NCBI RefSeq assembly: GCF_009767585.1 | Contig: NZ_WSNW01000001.1 | Coordinates: forward strand, 2,812,041 to 2,876,040 | Source of the DNA: Coprobacillus cateniformis | Lineage (GTDB): Bacteria > Bacillota_I > Bacilli_A > Erysipelotrichales > Coprobacillaceae | DNA: 64,000 nucleotides | Direction: 5' to 3' | In this document: one piece after another, positions 35,875 to 45,347 of the stretch | Layout: each line of letters opens with the position of its first letter | How positions within the stretch are numbered: the first letter of the stretch is position 1 | Notes under the pieces: model-generated | Databases searched by the model: none | Seen by the model: the letters and a program-made list of their open reading frames with translations, nothing else | What the model was told of the DNA's origin: nothing | Translations under genes and position numbers: made by a program

Positions 35875-36666
35875 ATGGAAAAGCCAATGTTGTGTTTTGA
35901 TGTTGATGGAACATTGCGTGATAATGTCAATCATCAAGTCAGTGATTCTACTTTAAAATCATTACATATTTTAAAAGAATCAGGCTATAAATTAATTATT
36001 TCTTCAGGAAGAGGGGTTGATTCTCTTATGAAGACGGGGCTTATGGAAATGTTAAAATGGGATGGTTATGTTTGTAATAATGGGCAAACAATTTTAGATG
36101 CTGATGGGAATATATTATTTCAGGTAAGTATGGAAGAATCAGCAGTCCTACAAACATTAGAAATTGCTAAACAATTAAATTATGCAGTTGTTTTAAAATC
36201 AAAGACAAGAGTCATTTCTAAGGAACCAGATGAATATGTTTTAAAGTCTCAAAGATTTTTTAAGAGTGTCATTCCTCCGGTAGGAACATATGATGGGCAA
36301 TGTGTCGAAGCCATGATTGTTTATGGACCAAGAGGATATAACTATGCTCCATTTCTTGAAATTCCTGGTATTAATGTTTTGCCAGGTGAATCAACATATG
36401 CTGATTTAACAATTGCTGATGTGAGTAAAGCAACCGGTATTGAATATCTATTAAAACAATATCATTTACACCAATATATAGCTTTTGGTGATTCTTTAAA
36501 TGATGTAGAAATGTTTAAACATGCCTATATTTCTGTTGCAATGGGACAGGGAAATCCTCTACTCAAAGAAATTGCCACATATGTAACGACTTCAATAGAT
36601 GATGATGGAATATATAAAGCATGTTTGCATTTAGGGTTGTTTGATTCATTTTATGTGGATTATTAA
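35875..36666 (+). CDS. Cof-type HAD hydrolase
   Basis: A 263-residue protein. Motif I is DVDGT (Asp9 as nucleophile), motif II SSGRG, and motif IV GDSLNDVEMF. The type IIB cap lies between them. Such enzymes dephosphorylate sugar phosphates, FMN or similar; the substrate is not evident. Its end overlaps the EamA transporter start. Confidence 0.93.
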   Translation: MEKPMLCFDVDGTLRDNVNHQVSDSTLKSLHILKESGYKLIISSGRGVDSLMKTGLMEMLKWDGYVCNNGQTILDADGNILFQVSMEESAVLQTLEIAKQLNYAVVLKSKTRVISKEPDEYVLKSQRFFKSVIPPVGTYDGQCVEAMIVYGPRGYNYAPFLEIPGINVLPGESTYADLTIADVSKATGIEYLLKQYHLHQYIAFGDSLNDVEMFKHAYISVAMGQGNPLLKEIATYVTTSIDDDGIYKACLHLGLFDSFYVDY

Positions 36667-37504
36667 TGCTTTTCTCTCAGCTTTTTTTGCTGGTCTCACA
36701 TCTATACTTTCTAAAATAGGATTAGAAGATTTATCATCTCATTATGTGACTGCTTTACGAACGACTGTTGTTTTATTATTTACATGGTTGATGTATTTTA
36801 TCACTGGAAGTTCGTTAGCAGGGTTAACGCCTTATCATTTGTTTTTTATTATTCTTTCAGGAATAGCGACTGGGATGAGTTGGTTATGTTATTATCGGGC
36901 ATTATCTTTAGGTGATGTTTCTCAAGTTGTTCCGATTGATAAATTAAGTACATTCTTAACGATGATTTTTGCTTTTATTATTTTTCATGAAGCTATTACA
37001 TGGTTAAAAATTGTTTGTATTTTGATTATGTTTCTGGGAACCTATCTTATGCAGAAAAGAACACATTATGTTGACAATAAGGACTCAAAATGGTTAATAT
37101 ATGCAATAACTTCAGCTATATTTGCTTCATTCACTTCAATTCTTGCCAAAATTGGTATTCAAAATGTTGATAGTCAAACAGTGACAGCAATAAGAACTAT
37201 CGTTGTTGTCATCATGGCATGGCTAGTTGTGGGAGTCACAAAAAGCTATCAACCACTTAAGCAGTTAAAGAAAAGACAAGTTGGTGCTATTGTCTTTTCA
37301 GCTATAGCGACAGGAATGTCATGGTTATGTTATTTTGCAGCTTTAAAAGATGGGCCAGCAAGTATAGTCGTTCCGATTGATAAATTAAGTATAGTCGTTT
37401 CCATTTTATTTGCATCATTTGTTTTACATGAAAAACAAAATATCAAGACAATCTTTGGATTGATATGTATAGTCGCATCAACACTTTTATTATTGATTGC
37501 ATAA
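36653..37504 (+). CDS. EamA/DMT-family transporter
   Basis: A 283-residue protein with ten membrane helices in two homologous EamA halves. The halves repeat the same motif: GMSWLCYYRALSLGDVSQVV and GMSWLCYFAALKDGPASIVV, each followed by PIDKLS. Such transporters usually export amino acids or metabolites. ATG 36653 overlaps the HAD gene; TTG 36641 is an alternative because AGGG lies at the right distance from it. Confidence 0.92.
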   Translation: MWIINAFLSAFFAGLTSILSKIGLEDLSSHYVTALRTTVVLLFTWLMYFITGSSLAGLTPYHLFFIILSGIATGMSWLCYYRALSLGDVSQVVPIDKLSTFLTMIFAFIIFHEAITWLKIVCILIMFLGTYLMQKRTHYVDNKDSKWLIYAITSAIFASFTSILAKIGIQNVDSQTVTAIRTIVVVIMAWLVVGVTKSYQPLKQLKKRQVGAIVFSAIATGMSWLCYFAALKDGPASIVVPIDKLSIVVSILFASFVLHEKQNIKTIFGLICIVASTLLLLIA

Positions 37505-37517
37505 AGGAGAAAAGAAA

Positions 37518-37760
37518 ATGACAAAAGAAGAAGCAATTCAAATAGGACATGCCATGTATGCTTATGAAATAAGTGAACAGGCAGATATAGAAAGTCAAAA
37601 TTTTGATGATTTATGGCAAAGTATATATGATATCTGTCAATTATCTCACTTTCATATTCTTGAAGATTTAGAAAGTGATGAATTAGATCAAGCAATCACA
37701 TGGTTAAAAGAAACACAATCATTAACAAAAAAGTATCAAGAGACTGAAATCTATTTTTAA
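37518..37760 (+). CDS. Small acidic cytoplasmic protein, unknown
   Basis: An 80-residue helical protein; ATG 37518 has AAGGAG 8-9 bases upstream. It is acidic, with no signal or membrane segment. It is sandwiched, 13 bases from each neighbour, between the transporter and the dipeptidase and is likely co-transcribed. No family recognised. Confidence 0.65.
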   Translation: MTKEEAIQIGHAMYAYEISEQADIESQNFDDLWQSIYDICQLSHFHILEDLESDELDQAITWLKETQSLTKKYQETEIYF

Positions 37761-37772
37761 GGAGAATCAAAT

Positions 37773-38762
37773 ATGAAAGTTATAGATATGCATTGTGATA
37801 CAATCTATGAAATAAATCGTTTACAAAAAGCTGGAGAGAATGTAGAGCTTCGTGATAATCATTTGAATATCAGTTTGAATAAAATGAAAAAAGGTGATTA
37901 TTTACTGCAAAATTTCGCTATGTTTACTCATTTGAAAAAAGATGGTGATCCATTCCAGCATGTTCAACATCTTATCGATACTTTTTATTTAGAATTAGAG
38001 AAAAATCAAGATATGATTCAAATTGCTTATACTTATGATGATATTGAAAAAAATGCGAGATCTCAAAAAATGAGTGCAATATTAACATTAGAAGAAGGCG
38101 CAGTTGTTCATAATGATTTGGCTTATCTAAGAAATTATTACCGCCTGGGGGTACGTATGATTACATTGAATTGGAATTTTGCCAATGGAATCGGCTATCC
38201 AAATTTTGATATCCAAGGAGAGACACATGGCTATCATACTTGTGATGAAAAAAATGGATTAACAAGTTTTGGAATTCAATATGTTCAAGAATGTGAAAGG
38301 CTTGGTATTATTATTGATGTTTCCCATTTATCTGATGCTGGATTTTATGACGTTCTTGAATATACAACACAACCTTTTGTTGCTTCCCATTCAAATGCAA
38401 GAGGTGTTTGTGATCATGCTCGTAATCTCAGTGATGATATGATTGTCAAATTGGCGCAACGTGGTGGTGTTATGGGGATTAATTTTGCGGCTGATTTTTT
38501 AGATGAAAATGATCAGCAAGATGCTTTATCTAAAATATCATCAATGGTGAAACATATTATATATATTCGTGATCTGGCTGGAATTGACTGTATTGGATTA
38601 GGAAGTGATTTTGATGGTATTCCACAAAATCTTGAAATAAAAGATGCTTCTTATATGCCAATGTTATATCAAGCGCTGCAGAATGCTGGATTTCATGAGG
38701 ATGATATTGAAAAGATTTTCTATAAAAATGTGCTAAGAGTTTACAAAAATGTTCTTTTATAA
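37773..38762 (+). CDS. Membrane dipeptidase (M19 family)
   Basis: A 329-residue metallo-dipeptidase. The zinc ligands are in DMHCDT (His, Asp), in LTLEEGA (Glu), HLSDAGF (His) and HSNARGVCDHARN (His); IGLGSDFDG is the last conserved block. Despite the family name it has no signal or anchor, so it is cytoplasmic and hydrolyses dipeptides. AAGGAG precedes the start. Confidence 0.94.
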   Translation: MKVIDMHCDTIYEINRLQKAGENVELRDNHLNISLNKMKKGDYLLQNFAMFTHLKKDGDPFQHVQHLIDTFYLELEKNQDMIQIAYTYDDIEKNARSQKMSAILTLEEGAVVHNDLAYLRNYYRLGVRMITLNWNFANGIGYPNFDIQGETHGYHTCDEKNGLTSFGIQYVQECERLGIIIDVSHLSDAGFYDVLEYTTQPFVASHSNARGVCDHARNLSDDMIVKLAQRGGVMGINFAADFLDENDQQDALSKISSMVKHIIYIRDLAGIDCIGLGSDFDGIPQNLEIKDASYMPMLYQALQNAGFHEDDIEKIFYKNVLRVYKNVLL

Positions 38763-38771
38763 ACAAAAATC

Positions 38772-38804
38772 AAGAATTATCACCTTGGTGATGGTTCTTT
38801 TTTT
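38772..38804 (+). terminator. Rho-independent terminator
   Basis: A 10-12 pair stem with two G-U pairs (about 38773-38783 with 38788-38799), followed by eight T. Confidence 0.85.
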
Positions 38805-38874
38805 TATGAAAAAAGTGAAAAGGTATAAATAATGAAAAGTAGGAGAACATATAAGGTGTAAAGGAGAATTTATT

Positions 38875-40110
38875 ATGAAAAAGTATGTGAGCTTATTTTT
38901 AATCATTTTATGTCTATTCACTCAAAATGTTTCAGCAACAACATCAAAAAATAATGATACTTTTACAATTGACCAAAATACTTTAGATGATAATCAATCA
39001 CTATCTTTAGATATAGATATCCAATTATCATCATTGCTTTCTCAAGAAGTCATACATAGAGATGTGACAATACGTAATGAATTCCCATATGATTTACAAC
39101 TTACTCAAGTCAAATTAGAAATTCCAGATGAATTGAATACATGTCTTTCTTTTGGGTTTCAAGATGAAAGAGATTTCATATCAGCTTCTCAAAAATATCA
39201 GATATCTCAATATTTGGATATACAATCTGAAACTTATCAACAGTTTAATGATTTTATAAAAAAACAACGTATCTCATCTTTACAACAGACGACATTATCT
39301 TTTCAATATTTATTAAATGAGTTGTCTCAGAATGCATCATTATCAGTTTTACATATTCATCTCGAATTTATGCCTATTATGTATCAGGGATATGTTTTTC
39401 AAGATTTAAATCGAACTGGTATTATGGATGATAATGATATTCCTATGGCTGGAGTGAAAGTTAATTTGTGGCAAAATGAAAATTTAATTGCTACCACTTC
39501 TACTTCAAAAGATGGATATTATCAATTTGTTAATCAAAAAGAGATATCACAAGGATATCTTGAAGTAGAAGAGCAGAATGGTCTTCATTTAACAAAATGT
39601 ATGAAAGATGAAGAGTTAGGCAATTCATTTGAAGTAACTGATGGAAAAATGATAACACCTTTATCAACGGATTCACGAACTCAAAATGCATATATTGGTT
39701 TTGTAAAAAACACATTTAAAATTCATTATCATGCGAATGGTGGTCAGAATCTTTGGATTTTAGATCAGCAGGGTTATGAGACGAAAGCAAAGGCAGTGGT
39801 TTTAGGAAAAGGTTCTTTGGAACGTAAAAATTATGAATTTGTGGGTTGGAATACTGCACCTGATGGAAGCGGAATAACTTATCAGGAGGGACAAAATATC
39901 ACTGTGACAACACATGATATCACTTTGTATGCAGTTTGGAAAAAGCAGGAACCAATAGTAAAGATTGAAGAACCAAAGGTTCCCCCTGTAAGTTTATTTG
40001 AGGTTCAAACATCTGATGAAACACCTCTTTTAATTTTATCACTCTTGTGTTTAAGTGCATTTGGTGGAATAATTGTTGCAAAGGCATTAAAGAAAAAAGA
40101 AAGCAGATAA
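38875..40110 (+). CDS. Surface protein with SdrD-like B domain and InlB repeat
   Basis: A 411-residue protein. The signal peptide (about 1-22) precedes a unique region (about 23-170), a SdrD B-like module (about 175-235, FQDLNRTGIMDDNDI then SKDGYYQF), and one InlB B-repeat (about 280-360, NYEFVGWNTAPDGSGIT). The C-terminus has a membrane helix and KALKKKE tail like a sortase substrate, but the place of LPXTG is taken by VQTSDETP, a degenerate or non-classical signal. It is a monocistronic gene with its own terminator. Confidence 0.85.
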   Translation: MKKYVSLFLIILCLFTQNVSATTSKNNDTFTIDQNTLDDNQSLSLDIDIQLSSLLSQEVIHRDVTIRNEFPYDLQLTQVKLEIPDELNTCLSFGFQDERDFISASQKYQISQYLDIQSETYQQFNDFIKKQRISSLQQTTLSFQYLLNELSQNASLSVLHIHLEFMPIMYQGYVFQDLNRTGIMDDNDIPMAGVKVNLWQNENLIATTSTSKDGYYQFVNQKEISQGYLEVEEQNGLHLTKCMKDEELGNSFEVTDGKMITPLSTDSRTQNAYIGFVKNTFKIHYHANGGQNLWILDQQGYETKAKAVVLGKGSLERKNYEFVGWNTAPDGSGITYQEGQNITVTTHDITLYAVWKKQEPIVKIEEPKVPPVSLFEVQTSDETPLLILSLLCLSAFGGIIVAKALKKKESR

Positions 40111-40135
40111 GGTGGGAGTCCTTATCTGCTTTTTA
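40102..40135 (+). terminator. Rho-independent terminator
   Basis: A perfect 11-bp stem (40102-40112 with 40120-40130) followed by TTTTTATTT. It overlaps the stop codon of the surface protein gene. Confidence 0.9.
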
Positions 40136-40314
40136 TTTGATATCAGTTTGGGAAAGGATATCATGAAGTAGTCTTTATTTGAAGGGAAAACAAATAATCT
40201 TTTTGACTACATGGTAAGTATAAAACAATTATGTGGGCGAAATTCGCAAGAAATGTAAAAAAATATGTGATTTATAGGAAAATATGCGTTATAGTATTAT
40301 GAGAGGAATAAATT

Positions 40315-40701
40315 ATGAAAAAAATAATGATGATATGTTTATGTTTTATGTTAATGGGATGTGGTTCACAACAGAAGCCTAGCTCTTATGTAGATGAGCC
40401 GAAGGACAAAGAGGATGATATTGGATGGGTAGGCACTTATCAACGTGGTGATGTTACACTTATTATTATGTATGATGAAGAGGTTCCCAATGGTTTTGAG
40501 TTCAATATGGAACTTGGAGAAATAGGATTTGGTGAATTCACACGATATATACAAGATGATAAGAAAAAAGCAATTTGTGATACAACTGAGGATGGTTATA
40601 CTTTGCTTTTTACATTAAAAGGTGATAGTGTTATAGTAGAAGAATCGGGAGGGATAAGTTATTTAGAAACGGACCTCAATGGAGAATATAAGAGACAGTA
40701 G
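40315..40701 (+). CDS. Small lipoprotein of unknown function
   Basis: A 128-residue protein with a lipoprotein signal (MMICLCFMLMGCG, Cys near residue 16) and a beta-rich domain with the start DIGWVGTYQRGDVTL. It ends 8 bases before the RpiR regulator, so the two are probably co-transcribed. The fold looks like a small lipocalin-type barrel, but no family is recognised. Confidence 0.78.
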   Translation: MKKIMMICLCFMLMGCGSQQKPSSYVDEPKDKEDDIGWVGTYQRGDVTLIIMYDEEVPNGFEFNMELGEIGFGEFTRYIQDDKKKAICDTTEDGYTLLFTLKGDSVIVEESGGISYLETDLNGEYKRQ

Positions 40702-40709
40702 GAGGAATT

Positions 40710-41534
40710 ATGAAAAATTTATTCTATAGATTAATTATCTTTTTAGATACAGCACAGGAGAATGATACAAACTATAATATTGCCTGGTTTATGGCAAATA
40801 ATTTTTATCGTATTGCTGATATGCGTATTAGCGAACTTGCAAGTGAATGTTTTGTATCACCAGCAACAATTTCACGTTTTTGTCGAGCTCTTGGTTATGA
40901 GAATTTTGCACATCTGAAACAAGAGTGCTATACATTTCATTCTGATGATAAGAAATTTAATAATTTAATAAATATTCCATTAGAAACAATGAAATCCAAT
41001 CCAGAAATTGCAACTCAGGAATATGTCAATCAAGTGATTGCCTATATTTCAGATTTACCAAGAATATTAGATTGGAAAGAAATTGATGCAACTTTAAAGT
41101 TAATCCATGATTGTGATTCGGTGGCCTTTTTTGGAACACAATTTTCTCAAAGTGCGGCTCTACATTTTCAAACTGATTTATTGATGTTAGAGAAATTTAC
41201 TATGGCATATATGGATTCATCACGTCAGTTAGATTGTGCTAAGGAATTAACAAAAGATAGCGTGGCAATTATTATGACTGTAAATGGGTATTTTACAGGC
41301 AGTGGTTTTAAAATCTTACAATATCTTAAAAAGTCGGGATGTAAAGTTGTCTTGATGACATGTAATCCTGAGTTGGATATTAAGATTCCTATTGATCATA
41401 CAATTCTATTGGGACAATCAAAGAATCGTAAAACGGGTAAACATAGCTTGTTGACTGCTGTCGAATTGATGTCACTTCGTTACTATTCTTTATATTATCC
41501 ATCAATACAAGAATTAAAGGGGCATATCCTTTAA
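40710..41534 (+). CDS. RpiR/MurR family regulator (first copy)
   Basis: A 274-residue protein. The N-terminal helix-turn-helix (about 38-65, ELASECFVSPATISRFCRALGY) and C-terminal SIS sugar-phosphate domain (about 115-250) define the RpiR family. It is clearly homologous to the second RpiR regulator at 42993, with the same SPATISRFC recognition helix. The gene ends in its own terminator before the fumarase operon, so it may regulate it. Confidence 0.9.
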   Translation: MKNLFYRLIIFLDTAQENDTNYNIAWFMANNFYRIADMRISELASECFVSPATISRFCRALGYENFAHLKQECYTFHSDDKKFNNLINIPLETMKSNPEIATQEYVNQVIAYISDLPRILDWKEIDATLKLIHDCDSVAFFGTQFSQSAALHFQTDLLMLEKFTMAYMDSSRQLDCAKELTKDSVAIIMTVNGYFTGSGFKILQYLKKSGCKVVLMTCNPELDIKIPIDHTILLGQSKNRKTGKHSLLTAVELMSLRYYSLYYPSIQELKGHIL

Positions 41535-41543
41535 TTCTTTTTT
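41511..41543 (+). terminator. Rho-independent terminator
   Basis: A perfect 10-bp stem (41511-41520 with 41528-41537) overlapping the stop codon, followed by TTTTTT. Confidence 0.9.
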
Positions 41544-41597
41544 CTTGTTCTTGGATATAAAATTATATATAATAGACCTAACAAAGAGGGAGAGAAA

Positions 41598-42440
41598 ATG
41601 AGAGAAATTAATCAAGAAACAATTATTGAAGCAGTCAAACAATTATGTATAGAAGCCAATTCAGTCCTTCCTTGTGATGTGAGACAGGCTTTAAAAGAAG
41701 CATATGTACAAGAAGATTCAAGTCTTTCTCGCCTGACATTAGAAGTATTAAATGAGAATGCAGATATTGCCCAAGATACAAATGCGCCCATATGCCAAGA
41801 CACAGGTATGGCTTGTGTATTTGTGGAGATGGGGCAGGATGTTCATGTTCAGGGCTCGCTTTCTGAGGCTATTCATGAAGGTGTACGTCAAGGATATCAG
41901 TTAGGGTATTTACGTAAAAGCGTTGTTGATGATCCGATGTTTGAACGAATGAATACAAAGGATAACACTCCAGCCATTATCCATTATGATGTTGTTGTGG
42001 GGGATCGTCTAAAAATCACTGTTGCGCCAAAAGGTTTTGGAAGTGAAAATATGAGTCAAATCAAAATGTTGAAACCAAGTGATGGTGTACAAGGCGTTAA
42101 AGATTTCGTCATGAAAGTTGTCTACGATGCTGGTCCTAATGCCTGCCCACCTATGGTTATAGGTGTGGGAATTGGAGGATCGTTTGATTATGTCACAGTG
42201 CTGGCTAAAAAGGCTATGTTAAGAACTGTTGGCAGTCATCACCAGGATCCTCGTTATCAAGCATTGGAAAAGGAATTGCTAGAAAAAATTAATCAAACTG
42301 GTATTGGTCCAGCTGGATATGGAGGGCGTACAACAGCGTTATCTCTCAATATTGAGACTTATCCAACGCACATTGCTGGGCTGCCTGTAGCTGTGAGTAT
42401 TTGCTGTCATGTGGCAAGACATAAGGAGGTTGTTCTTTGA
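41598..42440 (+). CDS. Class I fumarate hydratase, alpha subunit
   Basis: A 280-residue iron-sulphur subunit. PICQDTGMACVF holds the first cluster Cys, NACPPMVIGVGIGG the second and a later Cys lies near SICCHVARH. These are the class I fumarase/tartrate dehydratase alpha-chain motifs. The enzyme converts fumarate and malate, or a related diacid, so the exact substrate (fumarate or tartrate) is not settled. The stop overlaps the beta subunit start. Confidence 0.88.
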   Translation: MREINQETIIEAVKQLCIEANSVLPCDVRQALKEAYVQEDSSLSRLTLEVLNENADIAQDTNAPICQDTGMACVFVEMGQDVHVQGSLSEAIHEGVRQGYQLGYLRKSVVDDPMFERMNTKDNTPAIIHYDVVVGDRLKITVAPKGFGSENMSQIKMLKPSDGVQGVKDFVMKVVYDAGPNACPPMVIGVGIGGSFDYVTVLAKKAMLRTVGSHHQDPRYQALEKELLEKINQTGIGPAGYGGRTTALSLNIETYPTHIAGLPVAVSICCHVARHKEVVL

Positions 42441-43006
42441 TGAAACGATTATCAACACCCTTTACAAAAGAAATGGCTCTGGATTTAAAAGCTGGGGATC
42501 AGATTTTATTAACAGGAGTCTTATACACTGGAAGAGATGCTGCACATAAGCGTATGATTGAGTTTATTGAAGAAGGTATAGAATTACCTTTTGATGTCCA
42601 AGATCAAATAATCTATTATGTTGGACCAACTCCAGCAAGGCCTGGTTCGATATTTGGCAGTGGAGGTCCTACAACATCTGGACGAATGGATGCATATACC
42701 CCCACAATGTTGTCAATGGGATTGCGTGGTATGATTGGAAAAGGTTATCGCAATCAGGCTGTCAAAGAGGCAATGAAAGAATATGGTGGTGTCTATTTTG
42801 GTGCAATTGGTGGAGCAGGAGCTTATATCAGTCGTTGTATTCAATCGTGTGAGGTTATTGCTTTTGAGGATTTAGGTCCAGAGGCTATTCGTAAGTTATA
42901 TGTTAAAGATTTTCCATTGACAGTTATTATTGATACATTTGGTAATGATTTGTATGAAATAGGAAGAAAAAATTATTTAGGAGGTAAGCAAGATGGCAAC
43001 ACATAA
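42440..43006 (+). CDS. Class I fumarate hydratase, beta subunit
   Basis: A 188-residue protein; ATG 42440 forms TGATG with the upstream stop and has AAGGAGG 10 bases before it. The block YYVGPTPARPGSIFGSGGPTTSGRMD and the GAIGGAGAYISRCI motif are those of the fumarase C-terminal subunit. It supplies substrate-binding residues to the alpha chain. It overlaps the second RpiR gene by 14 bases. Confidence 0.9.
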   Translation: MKRLSTPFTKEMALDLKAGDQILLTGVLYTGRDAAHKRMIEFIEEGIELPFDVQDQIIYYVGPTPARPGSIFGSGGPTTSGRMDAYTPTMLSMGLRGMIGKGYRNQAVKEAMKEYGGVYFGAIGGAGAYISRCIQSCEVIAFEDLGPEAIRKLYVKDFPLTVIIDTFGNDLYEIGRKNYLGGKQDGNT

Positions 43007-43817
43007 TTATAATGAAGTTGATATTCTTTATACTCTGATGTCATATGTCAATGTGTCATCTTCACAAGATATGTATTATACAATCGCTCATACGATTCTT
43101 ACACATCTTGAGAAAATTCCTGATATTAGTATCAACGATTTGGCTGATTTATGTTATACATCACCAGCAACAATTTCACGTTTTTGTAAAGATTTAAACT
43201 GTAAGAATTTTGCTAGTTTTAAACATGAAATGGCTATCTCACTTGAAATAGCTAGAGATGAGATTCATGTTGATCCCCATGATTACACTGAGATTATCAA
43301 GCAGCCGCAATACTTGGTTGATAAAATGTATCAAGAAACAATTGCATCTTTGCAGTTGGTTCATCAAAGTATTAATATTCATAGTATTGATCAAATTTGT
43401 CATATGATTTATAATGCTAAAAAGGTTCATATGATTGGATATCAGTTTAATAAAATTATTTCTAATGATTTCCAAATGAAGATGCTAAAATTAAAAAAAT
43501 TTGTTTATGCTTTTGTAGAACGTGGAGATGAAATTCAAAGATTAGATATGATTGATGAAGATAGTCTTGTCATTATTATTACAGTTCGCGCCAGAAAACA
43601 ATTTATGGCTCCTTTATTAGAAAAGATTCATGAACATAATCCTCAAATCCTTTTGATTACTATGAATAAAGAATTTCAAAATGATTTGATAGATTTTACA
43701 TATTGTATTGATGGGACTGAAAGTGATTATACTGAATCATCAATGCAGGGAACCATTAATTTTTTAAGTTTATTAAATTTGATTTATGTTAGATATGGTT
43801 TATTATATAGAAAGTAG
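42993..43817 (+). CDS. RpiR/MurR family regulator (second copy)
   Basis: A 274-residue protein with helix-turn-helix DLADLCYTSPATISRFCKDLN and a C-terminal SIS domain. It is translated from within the end of the fumarase beta gene after GGAGG. It is similar in length and sequence to the regulator at 40710, so the two are paralogues around the fumarase genes. It likely controls its own operon in response to a phosphorylated metabolite. Confidence 0.9.
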   Translation: MATHNYNEVDILYTLMSYVNVSSSQDMYYTIAHTILTHLEKIPDISINDLADLCYTSPATISRFCKDLNCKNFASFKHEMAISLEIARDEIHVDPHDYTEIIKQPQYLVDKMYQETIASLQLVHQSINIHSIDQICHMIYNAKKVHMIGYQFNKIISNDFQMKMLKLKKFVYAFVERGDEIQRLDMIDEDSLVIIITVRARKQFMAPLLEKIHEHNPQILLITMNKEFQNDLIDFTYCIDGTESDYTESSMQGTINFLSLLNLIYVRYGLLYRK

Positions 43818-43824
43818 GGAGAAT

Positions 43825-44844
43825 ATGTATAGTTTTTTAAATGATTATAGTGAAGGGGCTCATCCATTAGTATTAGATGCCTTAATTCATACAAATAGTG
43901 AACAAACAGTTGGTTATGGATGTGATGTTTATTGTCAAAAAGCAAAAGAAGTGATTTTAAAAAGAATACAAAATCAAAATGCTGATGTTCATTTCTTGGT
44001 TGGTGGAACACAAACCAATATGACTTTTATATCTTATGTTTTAAGAGATTATCAGGCTGTTATTGCAAGTGATGAAGGACATATTAACGTTCATGAAACG
44101 GGTTCTATTGAAGCGACTGGTCATAAAGTCATTACCAAACCACACCAAGAAGGTAAAATAACTGTTGAAATGATTCAGGCACTCTTGAGTGAGCATACTG
44201 ATGAACATATGGTTCAGCCAGTTATGGTTTATATTTCTCAAACAACTGAATTAGGAAGTTATTATACATTGAAAGAGTTGCAAACGCTTTATGCTTTTAC
44301 AAGAGAAAAAGGACTATATCTTTTCTTAGATGGGGCTAGATTAGGAAGCTCATTGGTTTTAGAAGATGCTCCTAATATGGCTGAAATTGCTGCGAATGTA
44401 GATGCTTTCTATATTGGGGGAACAAAGATGGGGGCAATGTTTGGTGAAGCGCTTGTCATTATAAATAATAATTTAAAAAAAGACTTTCGTTTTCAAATGA
44501 AACAAAAGGGTGCGATGCTTGCTAAAGGAAGATTGCTAGGTGTGCAATTTTATGCATTGCTTAAGGATTCTTTATATGAAGACATTGGACGTCATGAAAA
44601 TGAAATGGCAATGATTATAAAGCAGGCATTTGAAGAAAAAGGTTATTCTTTATATGTCCCATCCTTTACAAATCAGATTTTTGTTGATCTAGACTCAAAT
44701 ATTATTCAGGCTATTGAAAAAGAATTTATGGTGACTCATATTAAGAAAATAAATGAAAAAAAAGAAAGAATCCGTATTGTAACTTCATGGGCTACACCTG
44801 TTGAAGAAGCAACGAAATTTGCCGAATTAATAAGAACTTTGTAA
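43825..44844 (+). CDS. Threonine aldolase-like PLP enzyme
   Basis: A 339-residue protein; ATG 43825 follows AGGGAGA 8 bases after the regulator ends. The motifs NDYSEGAHPLVLDAL, FLVGGTQTN, LFLDGARLGSS and the PLP-lysine segment YIGGTKMGAM are those of low-specificity L-threonine/beta-eliminating lyases (aldolase fold I). It splits threonine or allo-threonine to glycine and acetaldehyde. Placement after fumarase and RpiR suggests amino-acid/organic-acid degradation. Confidence 0.92.
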   Translation: MYSFLNDYSEGAHPLVLDALIHTNSEQTVGYGCDVYCQKAKEVILKRIQNQNADVHFLVGGTQTNMTFISYVLRDYQAVIASDEGHINVHETGSIEATGHKVITKPHQEGKITVEMIQALLSEHTDEHMVQPVMVYISQTTELGSYYTLKELQTLYAFTREKGLYLFLDGARLGSSLVLEDAPNMAEIAANVDAFYIGGTKMGAMFGEALVIINNNLKKDFRFQMKQKGAMLAKGRLLGVQFYALLKDSLYEDIGRHENEMAMIIKQAFEEKGYSLYVPSFTNQIFVDLDSNIIQAIEKEFMVTHIKKINEKKERIRIVTSWATPVEEATKFAELIRTL

Positions 44845-44868
44845 GAAGATGACATGTCTTCTTTTTCT
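44843..44868 (+). terminator. Rho-independent terminator
   Basis: A 7-bp stem (44843-44849 with 44857-44863) that can extend inward through GACATGTC, followed by TTTTTCTT. Confidence 0.8.
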
Positions 44869-44966
44869 TATATAAATCGTGGTTTTAACTGTACATATCA
44901 GCAAAATTGTATTATAATACTAAATAGGGCAACCCCCTAAATTTACATAGGAATGGAGATTATAAT

Positions 44967-45245
44967 ATGAACAAAACTGAATTAGTAGAAAAAATTGCTG
45001 CAACTGCAGGATTAACAAAAACTCAAGCAGAAGCTGCAGTTAATGCTTTTGTTGCAACTGTAACTGATGGATTAAAAGATGGAGATAAAATTACTTTAAA
45101 AGGATTTGGAACTTTCGAAGTAAGAGCTAGAGAAGCAAGAACTGGACGTAACCCAAGAACTGGTGAAACTATGGAAATTGCTGCTTCTAAAGTCCCTGCT
45201 TTTAAAGCAAGTTCTGCTTTAAAAAATGTTGTTAACGAAAAATAA
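44967..45245 (+). CDS. hup: DNA-binding protein HU
   Basis: A 92-residue histone-like protein. GFGTFEVRAREARTGRNPRTG is the arm and loop signature of HU/IHF, and the start MNKTELVEKIAATAGLTK fits bacterial HU. It binds and bends DNA non-specifically. A TATAAT at 44913-44918 lies about 50 bases upstream. Codon use is strongly biased, as in highly expressed genes. Confidence 0.97.
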   Translation: MNKTELVEKIAATAGLTKTQAEAAVNAFVATVTDGLKDGDKITLKGFGTFEVRAREARTGRNPRTGETMEIAASKVPAFKASSALKNVVNEK

Positions 45246-45254
45246 TGATTAATG

Positions 45255-45276
45255 AAGTGCTTTTAGGCACTTTTTT
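45255..45276 (+). terminator. Terminator of the HU gene
   Basis: A 6-bp stem (45255-45260 with 45267-45272), loop TTTTAG, followed by a T-run. Confidence 0.85.
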
Positions 45277-45347
45277 ATTTTATGTTTTTTAAAAATACGT
45301 GCTTATTGGAATAATTTCATGTAAACTATAGTTAGGAGATGATGGAG

